A DNA stretch of 40,390 bases from an uncultured Clostridia bacterium (GTDB taxonomy: Bacteria; Bacillota; Clostridia; CAKSNL01; HGM11501): NCBI GenBank assembly GCA_934476235.1, contig CAKSNL010000011.1, positions 1 through 40,390 on the forward strand. Reading direction: 5' to 3'. Each line of letters begins with the position of its first letter. The stretch's first letter is position 1. Shown one piece after another: positions 1 through 6,743 of this stretch. Both the position numbers and the translations under genes were made by a program. The notes under the pieces were generated by a model. The model saw only the letters and a list, made by a program, of their open reading frames with translations, did not search any database and had not been told where the DNA came from.

Positions 1-870
1 GCGGGGATATATAGATATTCGTCAATAATGACGGAGCCGCCCGAGGTTCCGAAATCGTACATATTGCCGTATCTGCCGGACATACTCGACCAGGGCACGG
101 TGCAGTCATGCGTTGCGCACTCGGTTGCGGAAAGCTTTCAGGCGCAGAGCGCGGATAAAGCGAAAATGTCGGTGCTCGGCATTTACGGGCTCTGGAGGCG
201 CCACCGCGGCGAGGGCATGTATCCCGAGACGGCGCTTGATATGGGACGCACGCTCGGCACGGCAAAGCGCTCTGTAGCGCCGGAAAATATCGAGGTTCCA
301 GAGGCGATAGACAAGGCGAAGGAGTATCTTTCGCGCTTCCCGTCCGAGTTTTGCTACAGGGTCGGGTCATACTGTAAGATTGATAAAGATGAATGTTTTA
401 ATCCGGATTATGAGCTTGCAAAAAAAGCTCTCCTTCAGTTTAACGCGCCGCTTCTGGCGCTTACCGAGAAGGGCGCGCACTGCGAGGTCTGCGTCGGCTG
501 GGTCGACAAGGGCGAAAAGTCACCGCTGGACGGATTTAAAGTCAGGGCGGACTCGCTCATAATTCAGAATTCATGGGGCAACATTCCGCACCCGAGGCGG
601 GAGGTTGCAATCGAAAATGTGGAGGAGTTGTATTTGGTACTTATGGAAAAAATGAAAACGCCGTTTACGGACATAAAGGGTCACTGGGCGGAAAAATACA
701 TCGAAAACGCGTACTTTGCGGGATACTTAAAGGGCAGAACGGAGACCGAGTTCGAGCCCGAGGGCACTGTCAAGCGCGGCGAGATGGCAAAGATACTGTC
801 CGAGCTCATCAGGACCTACGACGAAAAGATAAATAAGCTTGAAAAGAGGGTGGAAGAGCTTGAGCGCTGA
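1..870 (+). CDS. Phage-encoded papain-like (C1) cysteine peptidase with C-terminal SLH domain, 5' end outside window
   Basis: The frame is open to the left edge. The first in-frame ATG is at 28, but it has no ribosome binding site nearby and the residues before it (IYRYSSIM) read like coding sequence, so the true start is probably upstream. Counting from that ATG, the papain-family elements are Gln22 with nucleophile Cys28 (DQGTVQSC), His151 (GAHCEVCVGW) and Asn181 in QNSWG. Residues 212-262 form one S-layer-homology domain (TPFTDIKGHWAEKYI, then a FxPEGxVKRGEMAKIL-type end), followed by a short charged coiled coil (264-280). It overlaps the start of the next gene and leads into a holin-endolysin pair, so it belongs to a prophage tail/lysis region. 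The SLH domain could bind secondary wall polymer of the host. The substrate is unknown; it may act in wall-protein processing, virion structure or lysis. Confidence 0.8.
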   Translation, partial: AGIYRYSSIMTEPPEVPKSYILPYLPDILDQGTVQSCVAHSVAESFQAQSADKAKMSVLGIYGLWRRHRGEGMYPETALDMGRTLGTAKRSVAPENIEVPEAIDKAKEYLSRFPSEFCYRVGSYCKIDKDECFNPDYELAKKALLQFNAPLLALTEKGAHCEVCVGWVDKGEKSPLDGFKVRADSLIIQNSWGNIPHPRREVAIENVEELYLVLMEKMKTPFTDIKGHWAEKYIENAYFAGYLKGRTETEFEPEGTVKRGEMAKILSELIRTYDEKINKLEKRVEELER

Positions 871-1123
871 CATGATAATTAAAGCGGCGGCGGTTTTGAC
901 TGCCGCCGGGGGCATCGGGACGGCTATATACAAGCTCATTCACTGGATTGACGAGCAGAAGAAGCAGACAAAGGAGATCGCGCGCCTTAAAGAGGAGCAG
1001 ACGCTTTTGACCTACGGCGTTCTTGCGTGCTTAAAGGGGCTGAAAGAACAGGGCTGCAACGGTCCCGTTACCGAGGCGATCGGAAAAATAGAAAAGCACC
1101 TGAACCTTCAGGCGCACATGTAG
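860..1123 (+). CDS. Small phage membrane protein with coiled coil (lysis-module accessory)
   Basis: An 87-residue product if translation begins at TTG 860 (reads MSADMIIKAAAV), which lies a few bases after a GAGGGTGG purine stretch; ATG 872 is the alternative. It has an N-terminal hydrophobic, glycine-containing helix (about residues 5-25), then a charged helix (DEQKKQTKEIARLKEEQ) likely to form a coiled coil, then a short helical tail. Proteins of this layout sit just upstream of holins in clostridial prophages and resemble XhlA-type helpers in architecture only. It overlaps the preceding peptidase gene by 11 bases and lies 13 bases before the holin, which indicates one transcript. The exact role is not established. 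Confidence 0.6.
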   Translation: MSADMIIKAAAVLTAAGGIGTAIYKLIHWIDEQKKQTKEIARLKEEQTLLTYGVLACLKGLKEQGCNGPVTEAIGKIEKHLNLQAHM

Positions 1124-1136
1124 AAAGGGTGGTATT

Positions 1137-1415
1137 ATGAAAATCAATTGGAAAGTCAGAGTCAAGAACCCCGTGTTCTGGTGGGGCGTGGTTGTTGCGA
1201 TTTTTGCGCCCATTCTCACCGCTCTCGGTATCGAGTGGCAGAGCGTGACGAGCTGGGAGCGCCTTTGGGAGATCATCTGCGAGGCGGTAAATAACCCCGT
1301 CATCGTCGCGGCAGTCGCCGTGAGCCTCTATAACGCGCTTATCGACCCGACGACAGAGGGCGTTTCGGACTCCGAACGCGCGCTTACATATGATAAGCCG
1401 GGCGGCAAAGCATGA
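1137..1415 (+). CDS. Phage holin, phiLC3 family
   Basis: A 92-residue protein. The N-terminal MKINWKVRVKNPVFW and the C-terminal DPTTEGVSDSERALTY block are the hallmarks of phiLC3-type holins (Phage_holin_1 family). Two hydrophobic segments are visible (about residues 14-32 and 50-66). Holins form membrane lesions that let the endolysin reach the wall. AAAGGGTGG upstream serves as the ribosome binding site. Its stop codon overlaps the start of the endolysin gene (ATGA), indicating coupled translation. Confidence 0.88.
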   Translation: MKINWKVRVKNPVFWWGVVVAIFAPILTALGIEWQSVTSWERLWEIICEAVNNPVIVAAVAVSLYNALIDPTTEGVSDSERALTYDKPGGKA

Positions 1416-2035
1416 CGGCGGAGAGAATCGTCTCCGCCGCGCGGGACCAGATCGGCGTTAAAGAGAGCCCGGCAAACTCCAACCGCGTGAAGTACAACAC
1501 GGCGTACTACGGGCGGGAGGTTTCGGGCTCGCGCTATCCGTGGTGCTGCGCGTTTGTCTGGTGGGTGTTTCACTCCGTCGGGGCGGATAATCTCTTTTTC
1601 GGAGGAGGCAAGACGGCGTACTGCCCCGCGGTCGAGGATTACTACCGCAAAAAAGGGCAGTGGTTCCCTGAGCCGAAGGTCGGCGATCTGGCGCTTTTCG
1701 ATTTTTCGGGCAAAGGCGTTGCAAGCCACATCGGCATCGTCGCGGGCGTAAATTCGGACGGGAGCATAACGACCGTTGAGGGCAATACGGCGCTTTCAAG
1801 CGACGACAACGGCGGGGCGGTAATGCTCCGTTTTCGCAAGCGGTCAGCCGTCCGCGGGTTTGCCCGCCCGGCGTATGAGGACATGGACGAAACGGTGGAG
1901 CACCTTCTCGCCGACGGTATCATCACGAAAGAGAACGCCGCAAACTGGCGCGCGTTCCTCTCGGGCGCCGCAGTCCCCAAGCCGGAATATGTCCGCGCGC
2001 TCTTGGACCGGTACCACGGCAAGACGGGCAATTAA
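1412..2035 (+). CDS. Phage endolysin, CHAP-domain amidase/endopeptidase
   Basis: A 207-residue protein. The CHAP catalytic residues are visible: Cys45 in RYPWCCAFVWW, His106 in ASHIGIV, and Glu123/Asn125 in VEGNT. This fold cleaves peptidoglycan amide bonds. The tail (about 157-204) holds a short helical module with ADGIITKENAANW, like the C-terminal helper module seen in many clostridial endolysins. The start overlaps the holin stop. No signal peptide is seen, consistent with holin-dependent release. No phage structural gene follows, so this is the right-hand end of the phage DNA visible here, about 1 kb from the tmRNA gene. Confidence 0.88.
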   Translation: MTAERIVSAARDQIGVKESPANSNRVKYNTAYYGREVSGSRYPWCCAFVWWVFHSVGADNLFFGGGKTAYCPAVEDYYRKKGQWFPEPKVGDLALFDFSGKGVASHIGIVAGVNSDGSITTVEGNTALSSDDNGGAVMLRFRKRSAVRGFARPAYEDMDETVEHLLADGIITKENAANWRAFLSGAAVPKPEYVRALLDRYHGKTGN

Positions 2036-2040
2036 TTGCA

Positions 2041-2420
2041 TGGGCGTAGGTGATGCGAAAAATAGGCGGACGGATGTTCATCATCCGCCCCTACGGTGCG
2101 CATTAGCGTAGGTGGGTGAAAAATCGTAGGGGTCGCCATTCTTGGCGACCCGAGGAGGGTGCGCAAAATGCGTGGGTGCGCCGAAAAATCCCTCCGAGTT
2201 TTGCTTTGCAAAACCCACCTCCCTTTAGCAAGGGAGGCTTTAAGGTGCTTTTTGCCACGCCTCGTGCGCCTGTTAATAGGCGGGCGGATGTTCATCATCC
2301 GCCCCTACGGTGCGCATTAGCGTGGAGAGTGCAAATGTAGGGGTCGCCATTCTTGGCGACCTGCAAAGGGAAACACCGAAAAAAACGACCCGCAAAGCTG
2401 GCGGGAGGATGTTTGGCAGC
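2041..2420. repeat. Intergenic repeat block A
   Basis: No gene is seen here. The block holds four copies of the CGTAGGG-type hairpin (2066-2096, 2126-2152, 2270-2300, 2339-2362) and one CCCTC...TTTAGCAAGGGAGGC element (2188-2232) whose inner hairpin is GTTTTGCTTTGCAAAAC. The first and third copies share the same stem (CGGATG/CATCCG) and the same flank (GTGCGCATTAGCGT). The second and fourth share the stem GTCGCCA/TGGCGAC. The block is thus partly a direct duplication. Confidence 0.8.
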
Positions 2421-2539
2421 CGCAAAAAGGTGGTAGCGGAGCCAAAGGCGTTATGAGCGCGCTTGCAAGCGAATAGCCGATGCGGAGCGTGCCTTTTTGC
2501 GAAAAGGAGGAATGACGGCGGATATGACGATTTTTTAAC

Positions 2540-2571
2540 AAAAAAATCGGAATGGAGCTTGAGTCCATTCC
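2540..2571 (-). terminator. Intrinsic terminator after the tmRNA-end copy, unit 1
   Basis: On the minus strand, GGAATGGA, a 7-base loop and TCCATTCC form a perfect 8-bp stem followed by GATTTTTTT. Confidence 0.7.
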
Positions 2572-2575
2572 GACG

Positions 2576-2597
2576 TGGTGGAGGCGACGAGAGTCGA
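2576..2597 (-). other. Copy of the tmRNA 3' end (displaced attachment-site candidate)
   Basis: These 22 bases match 3045-3066 exactly, i.e. the CCA end, acceptor 3' strand and part of the T arm of tmRNA. A terminator follows on the minus strand, as it would behind a real ssrA. Integrases often use the 3' end of ssrA, so this is plausibly an old attachment site; a tRNA-like small RNA is the alternative. Confidence 0.6.
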
Positions 2598-2848
2598 TGC
2601 GGGCATAAAGCCCGCATCTGAAAAGCCCGTTCGCTTCGCTCACTCCTTGCTTTTCCGGGACTAAAGTTCGCCTCCCGTCGCTGCCGTTCAATCTAAAAAG
2701 CAAACAGTGCTCCTTTGAGCAGAAAATCACCGCAAAAAGGTGGTAGCGAAGCCAAAGGCGTTATGAGCGCGCTTGCAAGCGAATAGCCGATGCGGAGTGT
2801 GCCTTTTTGCGAAAAGGAGGAATGACGGCGGATATGACGATTTTTAAC

Positions 2849-2880
2849 AAAAAAATCGGAATGGAGCTTGGGTCCATTCC
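2849..2880 (-). terminator. Intrinsic terminator after the tmRNA-end copy, unit 2
   Basis: Same 8-bp stem GGAATGGA/TCCATTCC with a T tract, on the minus strand. The loop differs from unit 1 by one base. Confidence 0.7.
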
Positions 2881-2884
2881 GACG

Positions 2885-2904
2885 TGGTGGAGGCGACGAG
2901 AGTC
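2885..2904 (-). other. Second copy of the tmRNA 3' end
   Basis: Twenty bases are identical to the tmRNA 3' terminus at 3045-3064; the next base differs. A terminator follows at 2849-2880 on the minus strand. Same interpretation as the copy at 2576-2597, 309 bases away. Confidence 0.6.
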
Positions 2905-3003
2905 AATGCGTGCATAAAGCCCGCATCTGAAAAGCCCGTTCGCTTCGCTCACTCCTTGCTTTTCCGGGACTAAAGTTCGCCTCCCGTCGCTGCCGTTCAA
3001 TCT

Positions 3004-3037
3004 AAAAAAACAAAAAGTGTCCCTTTGGACACTTTTT
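3004..3037 (-). terminator. Terminator of the tmRNA gene
   Basis: An 11-bp stem (AAAAAGTGTCC / GGACACTTTTT) with a short loop, followed on the minus strand by a run of T. It lies 8 bases past the tmRNA CCA end. Confidence 0.85.
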
Positions 3038-3044
3038 GCTTTTT

Positions 3045-3389
3045 TGGTGGAGGCGACGAGAGTCGAACTCGTGTCCGAAAACTCATCCGCACGGGCATCT
3101 CCGGGTGCAGCCTGTGATTAAAATTCCCTTTAGCCGAAGCTCGCAGGCAGGCTTTCGGCAAAGGTAGCTTTATTAATGCATGGCACGGATAAAAAGCATC
3201 GCCGTGCTCACGTTCACCGCTGTCGACGCCCTTTTAAAAGCCGCGGTACTCTCTTAAAGGACGGCTGCACTTAGGCAGCGTAAGCTAAATTATTGTTAGC
3301 GTTTAATTTTAAAATTGAGCTTTATAAGCGGCGCTCACCGCTACCCGCTTCCCATGGTTCAGCGTCCCCGTCGAAACCGGTACGCCCCC
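3045..3389 (-). ncRNA. ssrA: tmRNA (transfer-messenger RNA)
   Basis: A 345-nt RNA on the minus strand. The 5' end GGGGGCG pairs with the 3' acceptor strand CGCCTCC, then A and CCA, with one G-U pair; the 5' region has the expected GTACCGGTTTCGACGGGG. The T arm reads ACGAG TTCGACT CTCGT. The mRNA-like part encodes a tag ending ANNNLAYAA and then stop (GCCTAA at about 3273), embedded in the conserved AACGCTAAC...GCTTACGCTGCCTAA context. tmRNA with SmpB rescues stalled ribosomes and tags the nascent chain for proteolysis. smpB lies just upstream on the same strand. The resume codon is not certain because the frame stays open further upstream. Confidence 0.96.
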
Positions 3390-3425
3390 ATAGATTAAGT
3401 AATGGGGATAAGTCCCCTCATCTTT

Positions 3426-3431
3426 ATTATA
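3426..3431 (-). promoter_or_regulatory. Probable -10 box of the ssrA promoter
   Basis: TATAAT on the minus strand, preceded by CCGG, about 37 bases before the mature tmRNA 5' end. No good -35 box is visible at normal spacing, so the assignment is tentative. The leader contains GGGG ACTTAT CCCC, a small hairpin that 5' processing would remove. Confidence 0.4.
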
Positions 3432-3471
3432 CCGGGAAAGTGTTGCAGGCGCGTTTCAGCAAGGTAAATTC

Positions 3472-3933
3472 TCAGTTAAATTTGCCGCGCAGAGTGCGCT
3501 CTATGTCGCGGTTCGCCTGGCGGCGCGCCTCATCGTCGCGCTTATCGTAGAGCTTTTTGCCCTTCGCGAGAGCAACCTCGACCTTGACCCTGCCGTGCTT
3601 TAAGTACATCGAAATCGGAATGATGGAGCACCCGTCGCGCTGAACGGCGCCCAGCAGCTTCATTATCTCAGCCTTATGAAGGAGCAGCTTTTTCGGGCGC
3701 AGGGGGTCTTTATTGAAAATATTGCCCTTTTCGTACGGGCTTATGTGCATTCCGTAGACGAAAAGCTCGCCGGAATCGACCGCGGCGTAGCAGTCCTTTA
3801 GGTTCACTCTGCCCCGGCGGATGGACTTGACCTCGGTGCCGAAAAGCTCGATTCCCGCCTCAAATTTTTCAAGAAAAAAGTAATTCCGCGCCGCGGTTTT
3901 ATTGGACGCGAGCGTTTTTGTGTTTTCCGGCAT
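3472..3933 (-). CDS. smpB: SsrA-binding protein SmpB
   Basis: A 153-residue protein starting at MPENTKTLASNKTAARN, with AAGGAGG 6 bases before the ATG; longer in-frame starts run into repeat DNA and lack such a site. Conserved SmpB features are visible: ARNYFFLEKFEAGIELFGTEVKSIR, the VNLKDCYAAV segment, GMHISPYEKGN, RPKKLLLHKAEI, and the basic tail GKKLYDKRDDEARRQANRDIERTLRG that enters the ribosomal decoding site. The length is normal for the family. It binds the tRNA-like domain of tmRNA, whose gene lies about 80 bases downstream on the same strand. Confidence 0.97.
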   Translation of the reverse strand: MPENTKTLASNKTAARNYFFLEKFEAGIELFGTEVKSIRRGRVNLKDCYAAVDSGELFVYGMHISPYEKGNIFNKDPLRPKKLLLHKAEIMKLLGAVQRDGCSIIPISMYLKHGRVKVEVALAKGKKLYDKRDDEARRQANRDIERTLRGKFN

Positions 3934-3949
3934 AATGACCTCCTTGCGC

Positions 3950-4850
3950 CTTGTCGGCGCGGTTTTGTTTGTTGGTGGTGGGGTGGGTGCGAAAAATAAG
4001 TGGGTGCGCTGAAAAATCCTCCCGGCTCTTCGAGCCACCCTCCTTTAGCAAGGAGGGCTTTAAAAATCGGGCGGATGAGGGCATCCGCCCCTACGGGGTG
4101 CCATTTTAGCGCACTTATTACCTTTTCATTGTTCGCTATTCCCTATTCACTGAACTGGCGATTTTGAGAATCGCCCCTACGGTGCGTGGGCGTAGGTGGG
4201 TGCGCTGAAAAATCCTCCCTTCGCCTTCGGCTCTTCAGTCTCGCTGCGGCTCGGTCACGCCTCGGTTCTGACAGTCCACCGGACTGTCATTCATTGCCTC
4301 GGCGCCGCTACGCTACCTTTAGCAAGGAGGGCTTTAAAAAAGCCTCATTATTATGGGCGAGTGCATAGGCGTAGGCGAGTGCAAACATAAGGCGGGCGGA
4401 TGTTCATCATCCGCCCCTACGGGGTATGGCGAAAGCGGGTGCGAAAAATGCGTGGGGGTACTGAAAAATCCCTCAGTCACGGCTACGCCGTGACAGCTCC
4501 CTTTAGCAAGGGAGCCTTGCTATTGTCTTTTTCCGCCACGCCTTTAGCTCTTGGAGGCTTTAAAGTGTTTTTTGCCACGCCTCGTGCGCCTGTTAATAGG
4601 CGGGTGCCATTTTAGCGCACTTATTACCTTTTCATTGTTCACTGTTCCACAGGCGGGCGATTCATGAATCGCCCCTACGGGGTATGGCGAAAGCGGGTGC
4701 GGAAAATGCGTGGGTGCACTGAAAAATCCTCCCGGCTCTTCGAGCCACCCTCCTTTAGCAAGAAGGGCTTTAAGGTGCTTTCCGCCACGCCTTTAGCTCT
4801 TGGAGGCTTTAAAAAAGCCTCATTAATTATAGGCGAGTGCCCCCGACGGG
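3950..4850. repeat. Intergenic repeat block B
   Basis: About 900 bp without a recognisable gene. CGTAGGG-type hairpins lie at 4068-4096, 4157-4182, 4393-4422 and 4654-4680, with four different stem/loop sequences. Four CCCTC/CCTCC...TTTAGCAAGG elements lie at about 4017-4061, 4214-4338, 4470-4532 and 4728-4771. Their inner hairpins are GGCTC TTC GAGCC (twice), GTCACGGC TAC GCCGTGAC, and one long nested structure (4219-4317). The linker TTATTACCTTTTCATTGTTC occurs twice (4117, 4621). The unit GGGTGCG..CTGAAAAATCC joins hairpin and element each time. Confidence 0.8.
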
Positions 4851-4853
4851 GTT

Positions 4854-4882
4854 AAAAAGCGGAGCCTTTGGCTCCGCTTTTT
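4854..4882 (-). terminator. Terminator of secG
   Basis: AAAAAGCGGAGCC TTT GGCTCCGCTTTTT is a perfect 13-bp stem directly after the secG stop codon (minus strand). Its symmetry allows action in both directions. Confidence 0.85.
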
Positions 4883-4883
4883 A

Positions 4884-5264
4884 TTATTCAGCGTCATCGT
4901 TTGTGTCTGCGTTTTCGCCCGTATTTACGTCAGCTTCCTCATTGGTGTTTTCGTCAGCGCCGGAGGTAGTATCCTCCTGAACCTGGCTCTGATTATCATC
5001 CGCTGCATCGGAATCGGACGCCTTCTTGGAAAGTGCCGAGAGCGAAACGGAAGTGATAACGAACAGTATCGCCAAAACGACGGTGAATTTAGCCAGGATT
5101 CCGTCCATCGTCTTGCCCTTGTTTTTACCGAAAAATGTTTCGGCACCGCCCGCAATGCTTCCCGACAAGCCCTCCGACTTGCTCGACTGGAAAAGAACAA
5201 CAGCCATAAGTCCGAAAGCTATGATAAGGTGCAGCACGGTAAGTACCACTTGAAGTGTTGTCAT
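4884..5264 (-). CDS. secG: Preprotein translocase subunit SecG with long acidic tail
   Basis: A 126-residue protein. Residues 2-22 and about 58-80 are two membrane helices; between them lies the conserved SecG loop (LFQSSKSEGLSGSIAGGAETFFGKNKGK). SecG is the small non-essential partner of SecYE in the export channel. The family is normally about 75-80 residues long; here the C-terminus carries about 45 extra residues rich in Asp, Glu, Asn and Thr, probably disordered. AGGAATGG precedes the start. It lies about 100 bases behind eno on the same strand. Confidence 0.93.
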   Translation of the reverse strand: MTTLQVVLTVLHLIIAFGLMAVVLFQSSKSEGLSGSIAGGAETFFGKNKGKTMDGILAKFTVVLAILFVITSVSLSALSKKASDSDAADDNQSQVQEDTTSGADENTNEEADVNTGENADTNDDAE

Positions 5265-5344
5265 AAGACCATTCCTTTCTTCTGTTCAGGGCGCAGAAAT
5301 ACCCCTTAAATAAACTCTACGGAATAGTTTACCACACATTTCGG

Positions 5345-5364
5345 AAAAAAACAACTGTTTTTTT
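5345..5364 (-). terminator. Weak AT-rich hairpin at the end of eno
   Basis: AAAAAACA AC TGTTTTTT overlaps the eno stop codon and gives a T run on the minus strand. The stem has almost no GC, so it may terminate only part of the transcripts before secG. Confidence 0.35.
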
Positions 5365-6622
5365 AAATTTTTATACTAAAAAATGAAGATGTGCCCGAAA
5401 GGGACTCCTCGATTGCCGTCAGGCGGTTGTATTTCGCCGTTCTTTCCGAGCGCGAGAGCGAGCCCGTTTTGATGTGCCCGGAGCCCGAAGCGACCGCGAT
5501 ATCGGCTATTTTGGTGTCCTCGGTCTCGCCGCTTCTGTGCGAGATGACGGTTTTATAGCCGCCCGAGTGCGCAGTCTCTATCGCGTCAAACGTTTCGGTG
5601 AGCGAGCCTATCTGATTGGGCTTTATCAGAACCGTGTCCGCGCAGCCTTTAATAATTCCTTCCTTAATTATCCTGGGATTTGTGACGAAAAGGTCGTCCC
5701 CCACGAGGCGGCACTTTTTGTTAAAGAGCCGCGTTGCAGCCTGCCAGCCCTCCCAGTCCGTCTCGCCTAAGGGATCCTCGATTGAATATATCGGATAGGT
5801 ATCGGCGAGCGAGAGAAAATACTCCGAAAGCTCGGAAGAAGAATAGCTTTTCTGCGACTTGGGAAGGACGTAGCGCCCGGAAGAAAACCACTCGCTTGCC
5901 GCCGCGTCAAGCGAAATCATGATTTCCCCGGTATAGCCCGCTCTGCCGATCGCCTCGGTGATAAGGTCGAGCGCCTCGGAGTCGGACGAAATATTCGGCG
6001 CGAAGCCACCCTCGTCGCCCACGGCGGTGGAATATCCTGCGTCCTTTAACACTTTTTTGAGGGTGTGGAACACCTCCGAGCCCATTCTCACCGCGTCTCG
6101 CTCCGTTTCGGCGCCGACCGGAACTATCATGAACTCCTGAATGTCAAGGCTGTTGTCCGCGTGCGCGCCTCCGTTTAAGATGTTCATTAAGGGAAGGGGC
6201 ATGATGTGCGCGTTCGCCCCGCCGAGATAGCGGAAAAGCGGAAGAGCCAGCCCGTCCGCCGCCGCCTGTGCCGCGGCGAGCGAGACAGAAAGTATCGCGT
6301 TCGCGCCGAAGCGGTGCTTGTTCTCCGTTCCGTCCGCTTCTGTCATGACCCGGTCGATGCCGCGCTGATTTGTCACGTCCATGCCCTCTATGAGCGGGGC
6401 AATTTTCTCATTCACGGCGGCGACCGCCTTTAAGACGCCCTGCCCGAAATAGCGCGAAGAGTCCCCGTCGCGCTTTTCGGCTGCCTCGCCCTCGCCCGTG
6501 GAAGCGCCCGACGGGACGGATGCGCGGGCTTTTATGCCGGAATCGGTCGTAACTTCCGCCTCGACGGTGGGGTTGCCGCGCGAGTCTAAAATTTCCCTTG
6601 CCTTAACGGCTGTAATCTTCAT
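5363..6622 (-). CDS. eno: Enolase (phosphopyruvate hydratase)
   Basis: A 419-residue protein, slightly shorter than the usual 425-435. It converts 2-phosphoglycerate to phosphoenolpyruvate. Visible catalytic and metal residues are Ser41/Thr42 loop (SGASTG), His154 (GGAHADN), Glu163, Glu204 (GDEGGFAPN), Asp239 (SLDAAASEW), Glu282 (SIEDP), Asp309 (GDDLFVTNP), Lys334 (IKPNQIG), SHRSGETED at 361-369, and Lys385 (IKTG). Two normally conserved spots are altered: the ExxELRDGD region reads EGEAAEKRDGD, and EDxxxxDDWxGW reads EDPLGETDWEGW. All ligands are kept, so activity is expected. CAAAGGAGTG precedes the start. It is divergent from purA. Confidence 0.96.
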   Translation of the reverse strand: MKITAVKAREILDSRGNPTVEAEVTTDSGIKARASVPSGASTGEGEAAEKRDGDSSRYFGQGVLKAVAAVNEKIAPLIEGMDVTNQRGIDRVMTEADGTENKHRFGANAILSVSLAAAQAAADGLALPLFRYLGGANAHIMPLPLMNILNGGAHADNSLDIQEFMIVPVGAETERDAVRMGSEVFHTLKKVLKDAGYSTAVGDEGGFAPNISSDSEALDLITEAIGRAGYTGEIMISLDAAASEWFSSGRYVLPKSQKSYSSSELSEYFLSLADTYPIYSIEDPLGETDWEGWQAATRLFNKKCRLVGDDLFVTNPRIIKEGIIKGCADTVLIKPNQIGSLTETFDAIETAHSGGYKTVISHRSGETEDTKIADIAVASGSGHIKTGSLSRSERTAKYNRLTAIEESLSGTSSFFSIKI

Positions 6623-6679
6623 AAAATCACTCCTTTGACTTAATTATGACATCCGGTGGAAAAATTATACCTAAAATAT

Positions 6680-6708
6680 TTGACTTTGCGCTTATCATAG
6701 AGTATAAT
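6680..6708 (+). promoter_or_regulatory. Sigma-A-type promoter of purA
   Basis: TTGACT (6680-6685), a 17-base spacer, and TATAAT (6703-6708), about 36 bases before the purA start. It lies in the 121-bp gap shared with the divergent eno gene. Confidence 0.85.
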
Positions 6709-6743
6709 ATGAAGGTACTACTTTATAAGGGAAGGTAATTTTT

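Larger units (their letters stand above)
2421..2730. repeat. Tandem structured repeat, unit 1 (about 310 bp)
   Basis: First of two nearly identical units repeating every 310 bp. It opens with an 81-bp segment closed by the inverted repeat CGCAAAAAGG (2421-2430) / CCTTTTTGCG (2492-2501) and containing the palindrome CGCTTGCAAGCG (2460-2471). Then come a minus-strand terminator (2540-2571), a 22-bp copy of the tmRNA 3' end (2576-2597), a hairpin (GATGCGGGC/GCCCGCATC on the minus strand), and the sequence TCGCCTCC (2668-2675), which is complementary to the tmRNA-like end. No protein-coding potential was recognised. Confidence 0.85.
2731..3003. repeat. Tandem structured repeat, unit 2
   Basis: Second unit, differing from unit 1 by only a few bases: one T fewer in the terminator tract, G to T in one hairpin arm, and A for G just after the tmRNA-like end. 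The parts are the 81-bp inverted-repeat segment at 2731-2811, a terminator at 2849-2880, the tmRNA-end copy at 2885-2904, and TCGCCTCC at 2977-2984. It runs into the tmRNA terminator, whereas unit 1 ends in a weaker hairpin (TGCTC CTT TGAGCA) at the corresponding place. Confidence 0.85.

Noticed and set aside
1328..1729. A long antisense frame opposite the holin and endolysin genes
   Set aside because: It is antisense to two clear phage genes with coupled starts; no independent signal supports it.
2041..2420. Small proteins in the repeat block, for example frames reading RPPLRCALA
   Set aside because: Such frames recur wherever the CGTAGGG-type hairpin recurs, lack ribosome binding sites and simply translate repeat DNA.
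2576..2675. A true tRNA gene on the minus strand ending in CCACCA
   Set aside because: An 8-bp acceptor-like stem exists, but there is no recognisable D arm, anticodon arm or complete T arm. It was kept as a finding, not as a tRNA.
3950..4850. CRISPR array
   Set aside because: Repeats have irregular spacing, several families and variable stems, with no uniform spacers and no cas genes.
6640..6692. A minus-strand promoter for eno overlapping that of purA
   Set aside because: TATAAT is present on the minus strand (6664-6669), but no acceptable -35 box is found at normal spacing, so it was not listed as a feature.
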